Assembly: GCF_050859505.1 (NCBI RefSeq)
Contig: NZ_CP193934.1
Span: 992,001 to 1,056,000, forward strand
Direction of reading: 5' to 3'
Length of the DNA: 64,000 nt
From: Marinirhabdus sp050859505
GTDB taxonomy: Bacteria > Bacteroidota > Bacteroidia > Flavobacteriales > Flavobacteriaceae
Positions within the stretch are counted from its first letter, which is position 1. Every line of letters begins with the position of its first letter. The notes under the pieces were generated by a model. The model did no database searches. It was not told where the DNA came from and was given only the letters and a program-made list of their open reading frames with translations. Below, one piece after another: positions 16,585 through 25,796 of the stretch. A program made the position numbers and the translations under genes.

Positions 16585-18045
16585 CTATTGTTTCACTAGT
16601 TTAACGGTGGTATTCTCTATCGTAAGATAATACAACCCATTAGCAAAACCTTCCATAGAAACCGTTGGGTTTTCAACACTGAAATTAGCCTGCTGAATAA
16701 CTTTACCTGAAGTATCTGTTATTTGATAGGGTTTGTTTGTTAGATAACATTCCGTACAAGAAATTGTTATAAAATCATTGGCTGGGTTTGGAAAAACGGT
16801 AAAAATATTTTGCGTATTTTCTTCAATACCCAGTGGATTGTTGTTTAGACGATACATAAAAAAATCTTCAAATGCCCGTCCACCACCAGATACAACAACC
16901 TTACCATCACTATCGATAAGAAAATTAGCATTGGTTAAAATAGGAAAGGCAGCTCTGTCAAAACTAAAACTACTATCTTCAAAGCCATTGGAAAAATATC
17001 TACTAATACCTACACGACCTCCTGTTCCAACCATCCCTATAGGCTGATACATAACCAGAAATCTTTGATTTTCTTGAATTATTACTCGTGGCAAACCATC
17101 GCCTGTAATTTCACCACCCGAGCCTACTGCAGTAATAAGTTCTCCTTCTGAAGACATTTTATAAATTCTTGTTTTGGCTAAATCATATGCAGGAAAGTTG
17201 TATATAGATATAATTAAGATAGACCCATCTTCAAAGAGTTGTACACCGTTTGAATTAAAAACAAAATCGTCATTGGGGTCTACATAAGGAATCTCAACAA
17301 ATCCATTTGTTCCAAAGGATGTGTCAATACTACCATCTTGGTTAGCTTGAAAGATTATAGGCGACTTTTCACCATTTACTTGCTGTTCTGCGGTTATTAA
17401 AATTTTGTTATCTGAAGTAATTTTAAAGGATTGATAAAATGTTATAGATGATGGTCCTTGTATAGTGGCCATTCCGCTATCACCAAAGGAAGTATCAGGG
17501 TCACCATTCAACAAAAACCTTTTAACCCTAAAAGTAGTTCCCAATTTTAGACCAGCAACAATTGAATTAAATTTATTAAAACGCAATTGAGCATTAAATT
17601 CACCAGGAAATGGTTCAAGCTCGCCATTGGCTCCAAAAGAAGTGTCTAAAGTACCGTCTGGCAAAAACTTTTTAAAGAAATTTCCTTGAGCCTCTTTGTT
17701 AAATACATATAAAATTTTGTCTTCTTCTACTATATAAGTCGCTCTAGGGTCTTCTCTTACTGTAGGTAAATACGTTAAAATACCATTGTCACCAAAACTA
17801 GTGTCCAGACTTCCATTATTTAAGAACTTATGAATAAGTATTGATTTTTCATCAGATTCTAATTTACCAGCAAGAACAATATAAGAGCCATCAGAGAATT
17901 GATTTACTCCTCCTACATCAATGGATGAATTCTCATAATCAATATCTACTAAGCCATTGTCGCCAAAGGAAGTGTCAAGACTACCATCTTGTCCAAAAGT
18001 TATACTTGTGCTAAGCACACATAGTGCGAGAAAGAACTTTTTCAT
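16585..18045 (-). CDS. Secreted delta-60-repeat protein with type IX sorting tail
   Basis: A 486-residue exported protein. The signal peptide is MKKFFLALCVLSTSITFG. It carries about six repeats of roughly 60 residues marked by GSxDTSFGDNG, a beta-propeller-like repeat family. The last 75 residues form a type A type-IX-secretion sorting domain, with VFPNPANDFITI and ending GLYYLTIENTTVKLVKQ. It should cross the outer membrane through the T9SS and be attached or released. The ligand is unknown. Confidence 0.9.
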   Translation of the reverse strand: MKKFFLALCVLSTSITFGQDGSLDTSFGDNGLVDIDYENSSIDVGGVNQFSDGSYIVLAGKLESDEKSILIHKFLNNGSLDTSFGDNGILTYLPTVREDPRATYIVEEDKILYVFNKEAQGNFFKKFLPDGTLDTSFGANGELEPFPGEFNAQLRFNKFNSIVAGLKLGTTFRVKRFLLNGDPDTSFGDSGMATIQGPSSITFYQSFKITSDNKILITAEQQVNGEKSPIIFQANQDGSIDTSFGTNGFVEIPYVDPNDDFVFNSNGVQLFEDGSILIISIYNFPAYDLAKTRIYKMSSEGELITAVGSGGEITGDGLPRVIIQENQRFLVMYQPIGMVGTGGRVGISRYFSNGFEDSSFSFDRAAFPILTNANFLIDSDGKVVVSGGGRAFEDFFMYRLNNNPLGIEENTQNIFTVFPNPANDFITISCTECYLTNKPYQITDTSGKVIQQANFSVENPTVSMEGFANGLYYLTIENTTVKLVKQ

Positions 18046-18209
18046 TTTATTTAAATCTATTATTAGTATTTAAATATAGTAAATTTCAAATTGTATTTAG
18101 AATATAATCCTATTTAGTACCTTTACATACCTTCCCAGTGTAACTTTCTTTACCCTCTGTTCTATTTTCTTTTGGAACTAGATACGTAAGATGTGAAATT
18201 CTTAACACC

Positions 18210-19901
18210 ATGCGCTGGACCCTAAAACCGAAACCTTCCGATAAAAAAATTGAAACGCTTGCGAATGCATTAGGCGTTCCTAGAAGTATTGCCTCGCTAC
18301 TTCTACAGCGTGGTGTTGAAACGTTTGAAGAAGCAAAAAAATTCTTTAGACCTTCTTTGGAAGAGCTACACGACCCGTACCTCATGAAAGATATGGAAAA
18401 GGCTGTAACCAGGATTGAAATAGCTATTGCTCAAGAAGAAAACATATTGATATATGGCGATTATGATGTGGATGGCACTACGAGTGTTGCACTTCTATCT
18501 TCGTATTTGAAAAGTTATTACCCCAATATCGCTACCTACATTCCAGACCGTTATGATGAAGGCTACGGAGTGTCTTACAAAGGAATTGATTTTGCTGAAG
18601 ATAATGGTTTTAGCTTGATTATTGCGCTGGATTGTGGCGTAAAGGCCCTTGATAAAGTAGTGTACGCTTCAGAAAAAAACATCGATTTTATTATTTGTGA
18701 TCATCATAGACCTGGCGCTGAACTTCCTAAAGCAGTTGCTGTATTGGATCCAAAAAGAGCCGATTGCCCGTATCCGTTTAAAGAATTGTGTGGTTGTGGG
18801 GTAGGGTTTAAACTCATTCAGGCACTCGCCAAAAACCGAAACCAAACCATTGAAGACCTATTGTTATATTTAGATTTGGTTGCCACTGCCATTGGTGCAG
18901 ATATTGTTCCCATTACGGGCGAAAACCGAATCCTGGCACACTTCGGCTTAAAAGTAATTAATAGCAATCCGCGTACTGGATTTAAGGCAATTCTCAAACA
19001 AGTTAAGAGAACTGAACTTACCATTACCGACGTCGTTTTTATCATCGCCCCGCGAATTAATGCAGCGGGAAGGATGAAACACGGAAACCACGCCGTGACG
19101 TTACTTACTGAAACGGATATGAACAAAGCAGCCGTCTGGGCTGCAGAAATTGAACAGTTTAATACCGATAGGCGCGATGCAGATAAGCGTATCACGGAAG
19201 AAGCTTTAACTCAAATTTCAGATAATAAAGAAGAGGATCGCCTCACTACGGTAGTGTATGATGAAAGCTGGCATAAAGGTGTTATAGGAATTGTAGCTTC
19301 AAGATTAACTGAAACCTATTACCGTCCTACGCTGGTTTTTACAAAAAGTGGCGAGAAATTGGCAGCAAGTGCGCGATCTGTAAAAGGATTTGATGTATAC
19401 AACGCTTTGGAAGCATGTGCTGCATATATTGAACAATTTGGAGGGCATAAATATGCTGCTGGATTGACACTTTCTGAAGAAGATTACGAAAATTTTAAAG
19501 CCGAATTTGAAAAAGTAGTTTCTGCAACGATAGACCCAAAACTTTTGAAGCCTCAACTAACCATAGATGCCGAAATAGACTTTGCAGAGATCACCCAAAA
19601 ATTCTACCGGATTTTAAAACAATTTGCTCCCTTTGGCCCGGGGAATATGGCACCAGTTTTTATGACGCAGCACCTCAAGGATGTTGGCTATGGAAAATGT
19701 GTTGGGGAAGATAAAAGCCATTTGCGAGTGGTTGTAAAACAAGGCCATAGTACTCAATTTACTGGAATTGGCTTTGGAATGGGAGATAAACATGACATTG
19801 CCTGTAAGGGAAAACCTTTTAAAGCTGCGTACGTAATTGATGAAAACGAATGGCAGGGAAATGTGAACTTACAACTCCGACTTAAAGATATTAAGCCTTA
19901 G
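18210..19901 (+). CDS. recJ: Single-stranded-DNA-specific exonuclease RecJ
   Basis: A 563-residue 5'-3' exonuclease of the DHH superfamily, used in recombination and mismatch repair. Motif I is D84-Y-D86-V-D88 (GDYDVDGTTS), motif III is DHH at 164-166 (CDHHRPG), and the DHHA1 segment contains GGHKYAAGLTL. The C-terminal OB-like domain (GPGNMAPVF onward) is present, so the protein is full length. It overlaps the convergent lpxH gene by 11 bp. Confidence 0.96.
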   Translation: MRWTLKPKPSDKKIETLANALGVPRSIASLLLQRGVETFEEAKKFFRPSLEELHDPYLMKDMEKAVTRIEIAIAQEENILIYGDYDVDGTTSVALLSSYLKSYYPNIATYIPDRYDEGYGVSYKGIDFAEDNGFSLIIALDCGVKALDKVVYASEKNIDFIICDHHRPGAELPKAVAVLDPKRADCPYPFKELCGCGVGFKLIQALAKNRNQTIEDLLLYLDLVATAIGADIVPITGENRILAHFGLKVINSNPRTGFKAILKQVKRTELTITDVVFIIAPRINAAGRMKHGNHAVTLLTETDMNKAAVWAAEIEQFNTDRRDADKRITEEALTQISDNKEEDRLTTVVYDESWHKGVIGIVASRLTETYYRPTLVFTKSGEKLAASARSVKGFDVYNALEACAAYIEQFGGHKYAAGLTLSEEDYENFKAEFEKVVSATIDPKLLKPQLTIDAEIDFAEITQKFYRILKQFAPFGPGNMAPVFMTQHLKDVGYGKCVGEDKSHLRVVVKQGHSTQFTGIGFGMGDKHDIACKGKPFKAAYVIDENEWQGNVNLQLRLKDIKP

Positions 19902-20661
19902 GGCTGTCTTCAAAAGTTTTTAGTTCAAAATGTTCTCCATCAAAAACACCGTAGGTATATTGGGAAATCCAGTCGCCAAGATTGTAATACGCCGAATTTT
20001 CTCCTACTTGAATTTTCATATTAAGATGTCTGTGCCCAAACACAAAGTAATCGTAGTGCTTTGTTTCTAGTTTACGCTTGGCATAAAGAGCGAGCCATTC
20101 GTTTTCTTCGCCCAAAAATTTTTTGTCTTCTTCCCCAGAAATAAGCTTGTTTTTTACGGAAAGGTATTGTGCTATTTTCATCCCAAGTGCAGGATGAAAC
20201 CAATGGAAGAGCCAATTAAACACTCGGTTTTCAAATACCTTTTTCATTCTTTTATAGCCCATATCGCCAGGGCCTTTCCCGTCGCCATGACCAATAAAGA
20301 ATATTTTGTCGTTAAAAGTAAATTCCTTGGGCTCCCGATACGTAGAGATGTTGAGTTCTTTTTCAAAGTAGTCTCCCATCCAAAGATCGTGGTTGCCCAC
20401 AAAAAAGTGAATTGGGATCCCGCTATCGCTCAACTCGGCTAGTTTTCCTAGTACTCGCACAAATCCTTTTGGGACTACCGTTTTATACTCAAACCAAAAA
20501 TCGAAAAGATCCCCAAGCAAGAAAATGGCCTCGGCATCGTGTTTTATTTCGTCCAACCAACGTACAAATTTCTTTTCGCGTGGCAAACTTTCGGCAGCTG
20601 TAGGGGCGCCTAAATGGTTGTCGCTAGAGAAGTATATTTTTTTTCCTGGAGGGATTTGCAT
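19891..20661 (-). CDS. lpxH: UDP-2,3-diacylglucosamine diphosphatase
   Basis: A 256-residue calcineurin-like phosphoesterase that cleaves UDP-diacylglucosamine to lipid X in lipid A synthesis at the inner membrane. Metal-binding motifs are D14-N-H16 (SSDNHLG), GDLFDFW with D51, GNHD (89-92), and the C-terminal GHRHLN. The preceding -7 box ends 4 nt before the ATG, so the mRNA is probably leaderless. It converges with recJ, overlapping 11 bp. Confidence 0.92.
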   Translation of the reverse strand: MQIPPGKKIYFSSDNHLGAPTAAESLPREKKFVRWLDEIKHDAEAIFLLGDLFDFWFEYKTVVPKGFVRVLGKLAELSDSGIPIHFFVGNHDLWMGDYFEKELNISTYREPKEFTFNDKIFFIGHGDGKGPGDMGYKRMKKVFENRVFNWLFHWFHPALGMKIAQYLSVKNKLISGEEDKKFLGEENEWLALYAKRKLETKHYDYFVFGHRHLNMKIQVGENSAYYNLGDWISQYTYGVFDGEHFELKTFEDSPKA

Positions 20662-20665
20662 AGGG

Positions 20666-20673
20666 CAAAGATA
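20666..20673 (-). promoter_or_regulatory. -7 promoter box abutting lpxH
   Basis: On the minus strand TATCTTTG fits TAnnTTTG exactly and is followed by CCCT and the lpxH ATG. Transcription would begin at or inside the start codon. Confidence 0.5.
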
Positions 20674-20686
20674 GTAATTCAGTAAA

Positions 20687-20835
20687 CAGTTTGCAGGGCA
20701 GTTTTCAGTAATTCAGTTTTCAGTGACAGTGCGCCTTGCTTGGCAAGCAACACGCTGTAATCATTTTTTATTTGGAGCATATTCTAAAGAATACGATGCG
20801 GTGTTTTAAAACTAACTATTCCGTACTGCAAACTG
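20687..20835. repeat. Low-complexity intergenic repeat cluster
   Basis: CAGTTTTCAGT occurs twice in direct order (20699-20709, 20714-20724). CAGTTTGCAG (20687-20696) faces CTGCAAACTG (20826-20835). The gap between queD and lpxH otherwise shows no gene. Confidence 0.5.
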
Positions 20836-20851
20836 CCACTGCTACTGCAAA

Positions 20852-21301
20852 CTAATTATCACTCGCAAACCATTCCGCATAACTCGTGGCGGTTTCCTGA
20901 AGGCGTAATGAATGTAGCTGAATGTTTTCGGGGAGGCGTTGCTTTATTTTTTCAGCAAAATCTATCACCATCATTTCACTTGTAGGTTGGTAATCTACTA
21001 GTAATACATTGTGTCCACGATCACTCAATTCTTTTGCTAGTTCTACGTGGGGCGTATTTTTATTGAAAACGGTGGCGTGGTCAAACACATCTACAATGTC
21101 TTCTTTTACAATTTTTTTAAGATCACTAAAATCTATTACCATTCCATATTTCACGTTGTTGGTGTCTTCTATGGGCGTGCCAATTACAGTTACGGAGAGT
21201 TTGTAACTGTGGCCGTGTACGTTTCGGCATTTACCGTCGTAGCCATAGAGTGCGTGGCCGGTTTCAAAGGAAAATTGTTTGGTGATGCGTATTTTTTTCA
21301 T
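20852..21301 (-). CDS. queD: 6-carboxy-tetrahydropterin synthase/6-pyruvoyl-tetrahydropterin synthase family
   Basis: A 149-residue T-fold enzyme. Zinc ligands H16, H29 and H31 sit in GHALYGYDGKCRNVHGHSY, and the catalytic cysteine is C25. The C-x3-HGH spacing points to QueD of queuosine synthesis (dihydroneopterin triphosphate to 6-carboxytetrahydropterin) rather than the animal PTPS. A glutamate near the C-terminus (LRLQETATSYAEW) would anchor the pterin. No other queuosine gene is adjacent. Confidence 0.88.
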   Translation of the reverse strand: MKKIRITKQFSFETGHALYGYDGKCRNVHGHSYKLSVTVIGTPIEDTNNVKYGMVIDFSDLKKIVKEDIVDVFDHATVFNKNTPHVELAKELSDRGHNVLLVDYQPTSEMMVIDFAEKIKQRLPENIQLHSLRLQETATSYAEWFASDN

Positions 21302-21331
21302 TGTCTATGGGAGAATATCAATTTCAATATG

Positions 21332-21339
21332 CAAAGATA
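21332..21339 (-). promoter_or_regulatory. -7 promoter box of queD
   Basis: On the minus strand TATCTTTG matches TAnnTTTG and lies 30 bp upstream of the queD ATG. A -33 TTTG is not obvious. Confidence 0.5.
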
Positions 21340-21498
21340 GTTTAAAAAAATGCCATGGATTGGTAAGCAACCTAAAGTGGTATTGGCACTGTGACTTGCC
21401 TAAGTAAAGTTCTAATACTTTTTTAATAATAAAAATGGGCTTAAGCAATCCAAAAGACTATTTCAGCAATTAAAAAAAGAAATTGAGAAACAATCTTG

Positions 21499-21506
21499 TA
21501 GCTTTG
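21499..21506 (+). promoter_or_regulatory. -7 promoter box of the sensor kinase gene
   Basis: TAGCTTTG fits TAnnTTTG. It lies 9 nt before ATG 21516 and downstream of a TTG at 21483, which argues that translation begins at 21516 or 21525. Confidence 0.5.
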
Positions 21507-21515
21507 GTATGTTTT

Positions 21516-24431
21516 ATGAATGTAATGCGCACGTACTTAATTTTCTTTTTTTCGTTCTTAACAGTTGTCCTATTAGCACAGGACCCAAGTTCTATACATC
21601 TTACCGAGAAGGACGGCCTCCCAGATGTGGAGATTTACGATATTCATGAAGATAACGAAGGTTTTATATGGCTAGCTGCGGATAAGGGCTTGTTTAAATA
21701 CGATGGAAAGAACTTTACGAACTATACGCATCCAGAAAAAAGAGGCTTGTCGGTTTTTTCAATTATCGAAGACGATAAAGGCAGAATTTGGTGTAAAAAT
21801 ATTACAGGGCAGGTGTTTTACGTTCAAGATGAAACCATGCATCTTTTCTACGACCTTAATTTAGTTCGCTACGGCGAAAAGGTTCAAATATTTTTTAGGG
21901 AAGACAAAATCATTTTAATGTCTCTGTACTATCATATTGTTGTTTTCGACAATCAAAAAAAAGTATTTGAAAAGGGTACTGGTGGAGAGAATCTAACAAG
22001 TCTTCATTTTGAGTACCAAGGAAAATTTTATAATACCATGGAATCTTGTTTGGTAGAGGTGGATCCCGAGGAAGGATCTACGGTGTTATTTGAACATCAA
22101 GACCTTAATGCAGCAGGTAATTTCAACACGTTTCTTCCTCACAATAGTCAGACATTGATGTATAGAACAGTGCATAAAAATGAACTGTTTGTTATAGATA
22201 TTGAACAGCAACAGCTTACCGCTATTGAATTACCTCAAGAATTGAATCAGTTAATTTGGGCAAATATAATTTCACTTGAAGGATTTTTGTGGTTTGGCAC
22301 TAATAAAGGCATGCTAAAATATCGTTTGGAAAACAATAAGCTAGTGCCGGTGAATGAATTTTTAGAAGACTATTTTGTCTCGGACATCCTCATAGACAAG
22401 GATAATAATTATTGGGTAAGCACCCTTAATGCTGGGGTTTTTGTGATCCCAAATATTCATGTAAAAAAATACAAGCTATTGAAAGAACTAACGCACCTCA
22501 AGGCCATTAAAAAATATAAAAATGGGAGACTGTTGTTAGGATGTTTTAATGGTTCATTAGGGAGTTATGATCCCATATATCAAGATTATAAACTTATTAA
22601 TAAAAGCAACGCTAAGATTTCGAATGTGCTATATCTTGAAAATAAGGATTATATTTTTTCTAGTAGTGATAGCAGGGGATTTTCCTCTGAACAAAAGTAT
22701 AAGCAACCTTTTAAGGGGTATGGAAATCTAAAAGATATTTCTAAAGTAAGCGACACAAGCTTTTTACTGGCCAGTTACAATCGCACAGAAATTGTAACAC
22801 TCACCAACAAAGCACCTTTTATGGAGGGGAGATTGCTCAACTCCAACAGAACATATTCTTGCCACTACGATGCAACAACAAAAAGTTATTATGCTGGAAA
22901 TACAGATCATTTAAGACGATATGACTCTATTTTTGAGGAACATATCATTACGTATAAAGAGAAGCCATTGTTTGTCTTAGATATGGACCAAACAGAGAAT
23001 AATACACTTTGGGTTACCACATTTAAATATGGAGTATTAGGAATAAAAAATGATAGTGTGGTCGCTGTTTTTGACGTCCAAAAAGGACTTCCAACCAACA
23101 AAACGTCCTTTTTATATGCCGAAAATGAGCATTTGTGGGTGGCGACTCAAGAAGGAGTGGTGCGCATTAACACCATCACAGAAGAAGTTAATGTATTAAC
23201 ACAACAAGACGGGATTCCGTCCTATAAGATTCAGGAAATTACAAGTTTGGGCGATGAGGTGTATTTTGCCAGTAATGAAGGGCTGTTTTCGGTAGATAAG
23301 AAGAACGTTTTTCTAGAACGAAAATCTCCCGAAGTTTACTTTACGTCTGTTACAATAGCAGATAAAGACACGTTATTATTGCCTTCTTATAAATTATCAC
23401 ACGATAAAAACAGAATTGAAATTGCGTTTCATTCTAACGGATTTCAAACCGATAAAAATGTTGTGTACGAATATAAGTTGAATCAATTACCTGACACTTG
23501 GGAGACATTACAAGGAGGGGTAAATGCTATAACTTTTGGAAATCTGGAAGACGGAGCGTATACATTTACAGTACGAGCCCGAAATATTTTTAATAACCAG
23601 GTTTCAAAACCTAAAACCATTTCTTTTACTGTTGATTTGCCTTATTGGGAACGCTGGTGGTTTGCACTATTATTAATTGTCTGTTTACTTCTTTTGCTGG
23701 CGTTATTTTTTAGAGATTTTCAAAAACGAAAGGAGAAACAACGAGTACGCGAAGTAGCGCAATTGCAGTTAACGAATCAGTTAACCTCTTTAAAACTAGA
23801 AAACCTGCGTTCGCAAATGAATCCCCATTTTATTTTTAATGCATTAAACTCTATACAAGAGTATATAGTGCTTAATCAAAGAGACTTGGCAAGTGATTAC
23901 TTGGGTAAATTTGCAGACCTTGTGCGCACGTATTTGAAGTATAGCAACACTGGAGAAATTACCCTTCAAGAAGAGATAGATTGTCTAGAAATGTATCTGG
24001 ATTTAGAAAAAATGCGTTTTGAAGAAAAATTAGAATATTTTATCTCAATAGACAAAAATGTATCGCCTGAAAGTTTATTGATTCCTACCATGCTCATACA
24101 ACCCTACGTTGAAAATGCTATAAAACATGGGTTGTTGCATAAGAAAACAGATAGAAAGTTATGGATTCGGTTTTATTTCGGAAATACAAAGGAAGTAGTC
24201 ATTTGCGAAGTTGAAGATAATGGAGTAGGGAGAGAACGGGTAAAAGAACTTCAGAAAAAAAGAAAGTCAAACCACACCTCTTTTGCCACCAAAGCAACCG
24301 ATGATAGGTTGGCGCTAATTAATAAAAACACGCACTATAAAATAGGTGTAGTGACCGAAGACTTGTGTGACGAAAATGACGCTCCGGTAGGAACCAAAGT
24401 AATTATTACTATTCCTTATAAAAAAGATTAA
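21516..24431 (+). CDS. Propeller-sensor histidine kinase (LytS/YesM type)
   Basis: A 971-residue membrane sensor. A signal peptide (MRTYLIFFFSFLTVVLLAQ) leads into a periplasmic two-bladed ligand-binding propeller (about 30-620; repeats such as NEGFIWLAADKGLFKYDG) and a Y_Y_Y domain (about 620-700). One membrane span follows (ALLLIVCLLLLLALFF, about 715-732). The cytoplasmic kinase has H771 in MNPHFIFNAL and a HATPase region with IQPYVENAIKHG and NGVGRERV. This is the His_kinase/LytS class. The TTG at 21483 is rejected because the -7 box lies after it. The response-regulator gene begins 2 bp after the stop, so the two form a pair. The signal sensed is unknown. Confidence 0.92.
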   Translation: MNVMRTYLIFFFSFLTVVLLAQDPSSIHLTEKDGLPDVEIYDIHEDNEGFIWLAADKGLFKYDGKNFTNYTHPEKRGLSVFSIIEDDKGRIWCKNITGQVFYVQDETMHLFYDLNLVRYGEKVQIFFREDKIILMSLYYHIVVFDNQKKVFEKGTGGENLTSLHFEYQGKFYNTMESCLVEVDPEEGSTVLFEHQDLNAAGNFNTFLPHNSQTLMYRTVHKNELFVIDIEQQQLTAIELPQELNQLIWANIISLEGFLWFGTNKGMLKYRLENNKLVPVNEFLEDYFVSDILIDKDNNYWVSTLNAGVFVIPNIHVKKYKLLKELTHLKAIKKYKNGRLLLGCFNGSLGSYDPIYQDYKLINKSNAKISNVLYLENKDYIFSSSDSRGFSSEQKYKQPFKGYGNLKDISKVSDTSFLLASYNRTEIVTLTNKAPFMEGRLLNSNRTYSCHYDATTKSYYAGNTDHLRRYDSIFEEHIITYKEKPLFVLDMDQTENNTLWVTTFKYGVLGIKNDSVVAVFDVQKGLPTNKTSFLYAENEHLWVATQEGVVRINTITEEVNVLTQQDGIPSYKIQEITSLGDEVYFASNEGLFSVDKKNVFLERKSPEVYFTSVTIADKDTLLLPSYKLSHDKNRIEIAFHSNGFQTDKNVVYEYKLNQLPDTWETLQGGVNAITFGNLEDGAYTFTVRARNIFNNQVSKPKTISFTVDLPYWERWWFALLLIVCLLLLLALFFRDFQKRKEKQRVREVAQLQLTNQLTSLKLENLRSQMNPHFIFNALNSIQEYIVLNQRDLASDYLGKFADLVRTYLKYSNTGEITLQEEIDCLEMYLDLEKMRFEEKLEYFISIDKNVSPESLLIPTMLIQPYVENAIKHGLLHKKTDRKLWIRFYFGNTKEVVICEVEDNGVGRERVKELQKKRKSNHTSFATKATDDRLALINKNTHYKIGVVTEDLCDENDAPVGTKVIITIPYKKD

Positions 24432-24433
24432 CT

Positions 24434-25180
24434 ATGAAAGCAATAATTATTGACGATGAACCTAAAGCAAGAAGATTACTTAATGTAATTCTTCATGAAA
24501 ACTGCCCTAAAGTTACCCGCATTTTACAGGCCGAAAATTTACTTGACGGAATTCAATTAATTAAACAAGACAAACCACAGCTAGTATTTTTGGATATTGA
24601 AATGCCAGAACATTCGGGTCTTGAGATTTTGGACTTTTTAAGCAGGGAAGAACTTAATTTTGAAATTATATTTACCACAGCGTATAGCGATTATGCCATA
24701 CAAGCTTTCGAACTTTCTGCAGTAGACTATATTTTAAAACCGCTACGCCCTCAAAAAGTAGTGGAAGCAGTAGACAAAGCCCTTATTTCTATTGGGAAAT
24801 CACAAATTAACCTAAAGTTAGAAGAACTTAAAAATGTACTGTCACAATCGCAGATTAAGAAAATTGCACTACCCGTAGCAGACGGCATTCGCTTTGTTGC
24901 TTTTGAAGATATTATTATGCTCGAAGCAGATGGAATGTACACAAACATAAGTACCACCAAAGAAGATATCTTAATAAGCAAACCCTTAAAGCATTTTGTA
25001 GCATTATTAGAACAAACCCCAACCTTTTATAAGCCGCACCGTTCTTATATGGTGAACCTTATTTTTATAAAACAGTATGTAAAAAGTGATGGAGGATATA
25101 TTTTAATGGATAATGACCGTAGTGTCTCTATCTCCAAGGAACGTAAAGAAGAATTCCTGGCGCTTATGCAGGCATTATAA
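24434..25180 (+). CDS. LytTR-family response regulator
   Basis: A 248-residue regulator. The receiver domain has acidic pair D7/D8, phosphoacceptor D54 in VFLDIEMP, T81 and K102 (LKPLRP). A LytTR DNA-binding domain runs from about 140 to the end, with IMLEADGMYTNI and FYKPHRSYMVNL. It is paired with the kinase gene 2 bp upstream. LytTR proteins bind direct repeats upstream of target genes. The exported proteins that follow (25276, 25797, 27182) are plausible targets, but I saw no clear binding sites. Confidence 0.93.
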   Translation: MKAIIIDDEPKARRLLNVILHENCPKVTRILQAENLLDGIQLIKQDKPQLVFLDIEMPEHSGLEILDFLSREELNFEIIFTTAYSDYAIQAFELSAVDYILKPLRPQKVVEAVDKALISIGKSQINLKLEELKNVLSQSQIKKIALPVADGIRFVAFEDIIMLEADGMYTNISTTKEDILISKPLKHFVALLEQTPTFYKPHRSYMVNLIFIKQYVKSDGGYILMDNDRSVSISKERKEEFLALMQAL

Positions 25181-25275
25181 ACTACTTAGAAGTCAAAAAA
25201 GAGGTTTCAGAAGTTGAGGTATTTTAGCATAACAATTTGCAGTAAATTAGTCTCTGAATTCTAAAAACAACATAC

Positions 25276-25599
25276 ATGAAAGCACTATCAATTGCCATCG
25301 CATTTTTCTTTGTAGCGGCGTTACACATTCCTACAACAGCCAACGCAAACCATGAAATTACCAAATCAGAAATTGTGACACCTATAGCCAGTTTTAAATT
25401 GGTAAATGACACGGGAGACAAAGTAAGTATCTATACTGGTAGCGGTTTTGTGAGTTTAAACAAAGGCGGTAGCACAAGTATTACGTGTAACACCGGAAAG
25501 GAAGTGAGATGGGCAAAGAGCGGTAAAAAAGGAGATGTTATCTTCAAAATATCCAGTGACCATTGTGGTAAAACTGTAAAACTATCGGAATACCTATAA
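25276..25599 (+). CDS. Small exported protein of unknown function
   Basis: A 107-residue protein with a signal peptide (MKALSIAIAFFFVAALHIPTTANA) and an 83-residue mature domain. The mature part is beta-rich, with regularly spaced polar strands (NDTGDKVSIYTGSGFVSL, GKKGDVIFKIS) and two cysteines (in ITCNTG and DHCGKT) that could form a disulfide. No family was recognised. It sits 95 bp after the LytTR gene and is closed by a terminator at 25632, so it may be its own unit. Confidence 0.6.
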   Translation: MKALSIAIAFFFVAALHIPTTANANHEITKSEIVTPIASFKLVNDTGDKVSIYTGSGFVSLNKGGSTSITCNTGKEVRWAKSGKKGDVIFKISSDHCGKTVKLSEYL

Positions 25600-25631
25600 G
25601 GTGCTAACTAACCAAATTGTATTTCTGAGTG

Positions 25632-25657
25632 AGCTGCCCAAATGGGCGGCTTTTTTT
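25632..25657 (+). terminator. Intrinsic terminator
   Basis: AGCTGCCC, a four-base loop AAAT, and GGGCGGCT form an 8-bp stem with one G-T pair, followed by seven Ts. It lies 33 bp after the stop of the 107-residue exported protein gene. Confidence 0.8.
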
Positions 25658-25796
25658 GTCTAAAAAAATACATAATTGCTAAAATTACTGTCACATTTTA
25701 GCAATTCAAAACCGTGTTTCAGCAGTTGTTAGAAAAAAAGGATATGGATCCAGCCCATATTTGTACTGTAATTAATTGACTATTAATAGTACACGT

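Noticed and set aside
21483..21515. Earlier TTG start for the sensor kinase
   Set aside because: The -7 promoter box at 21499-21506 lies downstream of it, and the signal peptide begins at the later methionines.
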